A DNA stretch of 64,000 nt from Tiliqua scincoides (taxonomy: Eukaryota; Chordata; Lepidosauria; Squamata; Scincidae): the NCBI RefSeq assembly GCF_035046505.1, contig NC_089825.1:3339563-3403562 (forward strand), given 5' to 3'. Positions within the stretch are counted from its first letter, which is position 1. Each line of letters begins with the position of its first letter. The translations under genes were made by a program, and so were the position numbers. Below the pieces are notes generated by a model. The model was given only the letters and a program-made list of their open reading frames with translations, searched no databases and was not told the DNA's origin. Shown here one piece after another: positions 62,401-64,000 of this stretch.

Positions 62401-64000
62401 GCTCTGCTTGACAGTTCATCTCATTAGCCACATGCCAGGTGCTGTATAGACTGCAGGAACAGCACGGTTGCTAACTGGAGGGGTGGCCTGGTCTAATCAT
62501 GAGCTCAAAGGGTCCCACTTAGTGAATCAGAGTTACGGTCTCCGCATTTCCAGCCTTGCTTTGTATTTGGTGTGATTGGCAGCAAAGATAGTAGTTATGA
62601 TGGTTCTGGAGTAGATCTGCAGAAGGTTTGTATTGCCTGCATGCTGCAGTAGCAAACCAACAGCAATATTTGGCACCAATCCAAGTCACTAGTAGGGGGA
62701 GGCAGAGAGAGCCATTGAGTCCTGCTGGCTCATGACCCAAGGACCACCTGCTCTGGCATGCCACTTGCGGCAGTGGCCGGCTGATACTCTGGGGAGCCCA
62801 GAAGCCCTTTCCTGCTCTTTCCAGCCACTGGCATTCAGAAGGTCTTTGGCCTCTGACACAAAGACATCCTTTAGCTGGTGTGGCTAGCAGCAGCAGCGGC
62901 CGCAGAGCAGAATGGCTCTGACGGTGAGTGGGAGGGGCCGCTACAACAGCGCATTGTGGCGCTTGCAAGTGCTGCCCCCCTGCATGCGGCTGCCTTTGCA
63001 TGTGGGTGAGAACTGCACGTTGTTTGTGGGTGGACCCCCTTCAGACAATTCAGCACATTTGTCTCCCAAATCACCAGCTGCCTAGACCTGCAGGCTGCTC
63101 TGTGCCCTGAAGGGACTCCTGCTTGTTAGCACACTTTGCACTCACCAGTTCTAAAGACTGCACTGACTGCAAGACTCTCTTGGGCCCTGTGCACACTCAC
63201 ATTGGGAGCCAGTGCTGCAAAAGTAGTGGAACACACTTCCAAGCAGGCATGCCAGGACCGGACCCTTCACAGTTCTTGTGCACGGATGGGATTCCCCATT
63301 CAGAAAAGAAAGGAAGGGTTTGGGAAAGGAGCTGGCCAAGGTGCTGAGTGGAGACGTCCTGGAGAGCACAGGCCTGAGTCGGGCGGGTCACTTTCCCCAG
63401 CCGCTTGTTCTCAGAAATAGCTTTAGCCTAAGACATTCTGCCAAGCCAAGTGGCTGCACTGGAGGCTCTAGGAAGTTTGCTCCAGCCTCTCTTGTAACCT
63501 GATCCATCTTGCCCAGACTTCTCCACTCCAACTTTCCAGGGTTGGTGTGGAGGTTCTTTCCTGTCCCCTGAGCCTCTTTGAGCGGGAATTGAACTGGGAC
63601 CATTGCATGCAAAAGAGGGGCCCCACCACTGAGCTGAGGCCCCGTGGAATAGGAAAGTGAGGCAGCCCAGTTCTGGCCCAGGAGTAGAACTCCAGTGTCA
63701 AGAGGGATTTGGATTTGCAACCAGCTTCTTGCTCTATCCTGTGCTGTCACTCTCCGGGCCCTTCCACAGAGTGCAGCTAGTTTCTTTAACTGTCCTTCCT
63801 GCTTCCCACAGGAGGCTGTGAACTGAAACCGAGTTAGATGTGGTTAGGGATTCAGTTAAGGTTTATCTAACCATGTTACAATTCCCAGGAGTTCTGTGAG
63901 GAAGTCAGTTTAGTTAACCTAAAGCAGTATTGCAGATAGTCGTAGTCCTTGCCAATCGTCAGCAATGAACCACTGGAGGAGCTGCTCTCACATTTTAGGA

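Larger units (their letters stand above)
58557..64000 (+). other. Probable MYO1G last intron; no final exon found
   Basis: After exon 21 the visible content is CR1 pieces, a tandem array and a MIR-like SINE. From 60700 to 62210 and 62405 to 64000 I recognise nothing. A short ATG-donor string near 62911 (ATGGCTCTGACG|gtgagt) has no homologue I know. The final MYO1G exon probably lies beyond the right edge. Confidence 0.5.

Noticed and set aside
62880-62930. Possible first exon of another gene (ATGGCTCTGACG then gtgagt)
   Set aside because: There are four codons only, no recognisable peptide, no CpG island, and no partner exon before the window ends.

Overview
This is vertebrate nuclear DNA, most likely from a squamate reptile (lizard or snake). 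The evidence is intron-split, vertebrate-type genes, a very high load of CR1 LINEs (many young, ending in TTCTTATG octamers), L2-clade LINEs, a 5S rRNA-derived SINE, tRNA-derived SINEs and many short hAT-type elements with 8-bp target duplications. The species cannot be told from the sequence.

Layout. Positions 1-10881 appear to be the long first intron of CCM2, read on the minus strand; they hold only repeats and unremarkable DNA. The first coding exon of CCM2 is at 10911-10882 (minus). It sits in a GC- and CpG-rich bidirectional promoter (about 10850-11600) with a palindromic CRE and a YY1-type site. On the plus strand of the same island starts what I take to be a spliced non-coding RNA in the position of mammalian SNHG15. 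Two internal exons (12286-12337, 12561-12732) flank a candidate H/ACA snoRNA at about 12367-12513. Positions 12733-24653 are intergenic and repeat-rich: an L2 LINE broken by a CR1, and a CR1 broken by a second CR1.

The main gene is MYO1G, the haematopoietic class I myosin, on the plus strand. I could place 21 coding exons (24654-58556). They join in frame with no stop into 955 complete codons plus 2 bases. They encode the motor (P-loop, switch I, switch II, acidic TEDS residue), an IQ neck and most of the TH1/PH-like tail. The final exon, about 50 residues in relatives, is not visible and probably lies right of position 64000. The order CCM2 - SNHG15-like RNA - MYO1G and the relative orientations match my recollection of human 7p13.

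The introns are a record of repeat activity: hAT inside hAT, CR1 inside hAT, a 141-bp tandem array made from a CR1 3' end, foldback elements, and a probable solo LTR fossil. The only long open frame outside the host genes with a clear identity is a 707-codon CR1 reverse transcriptase (7354-9477), a recent 5'-truncated copy. I found no prokaryotic-type system, CRISPR array or other novel gene cluster.
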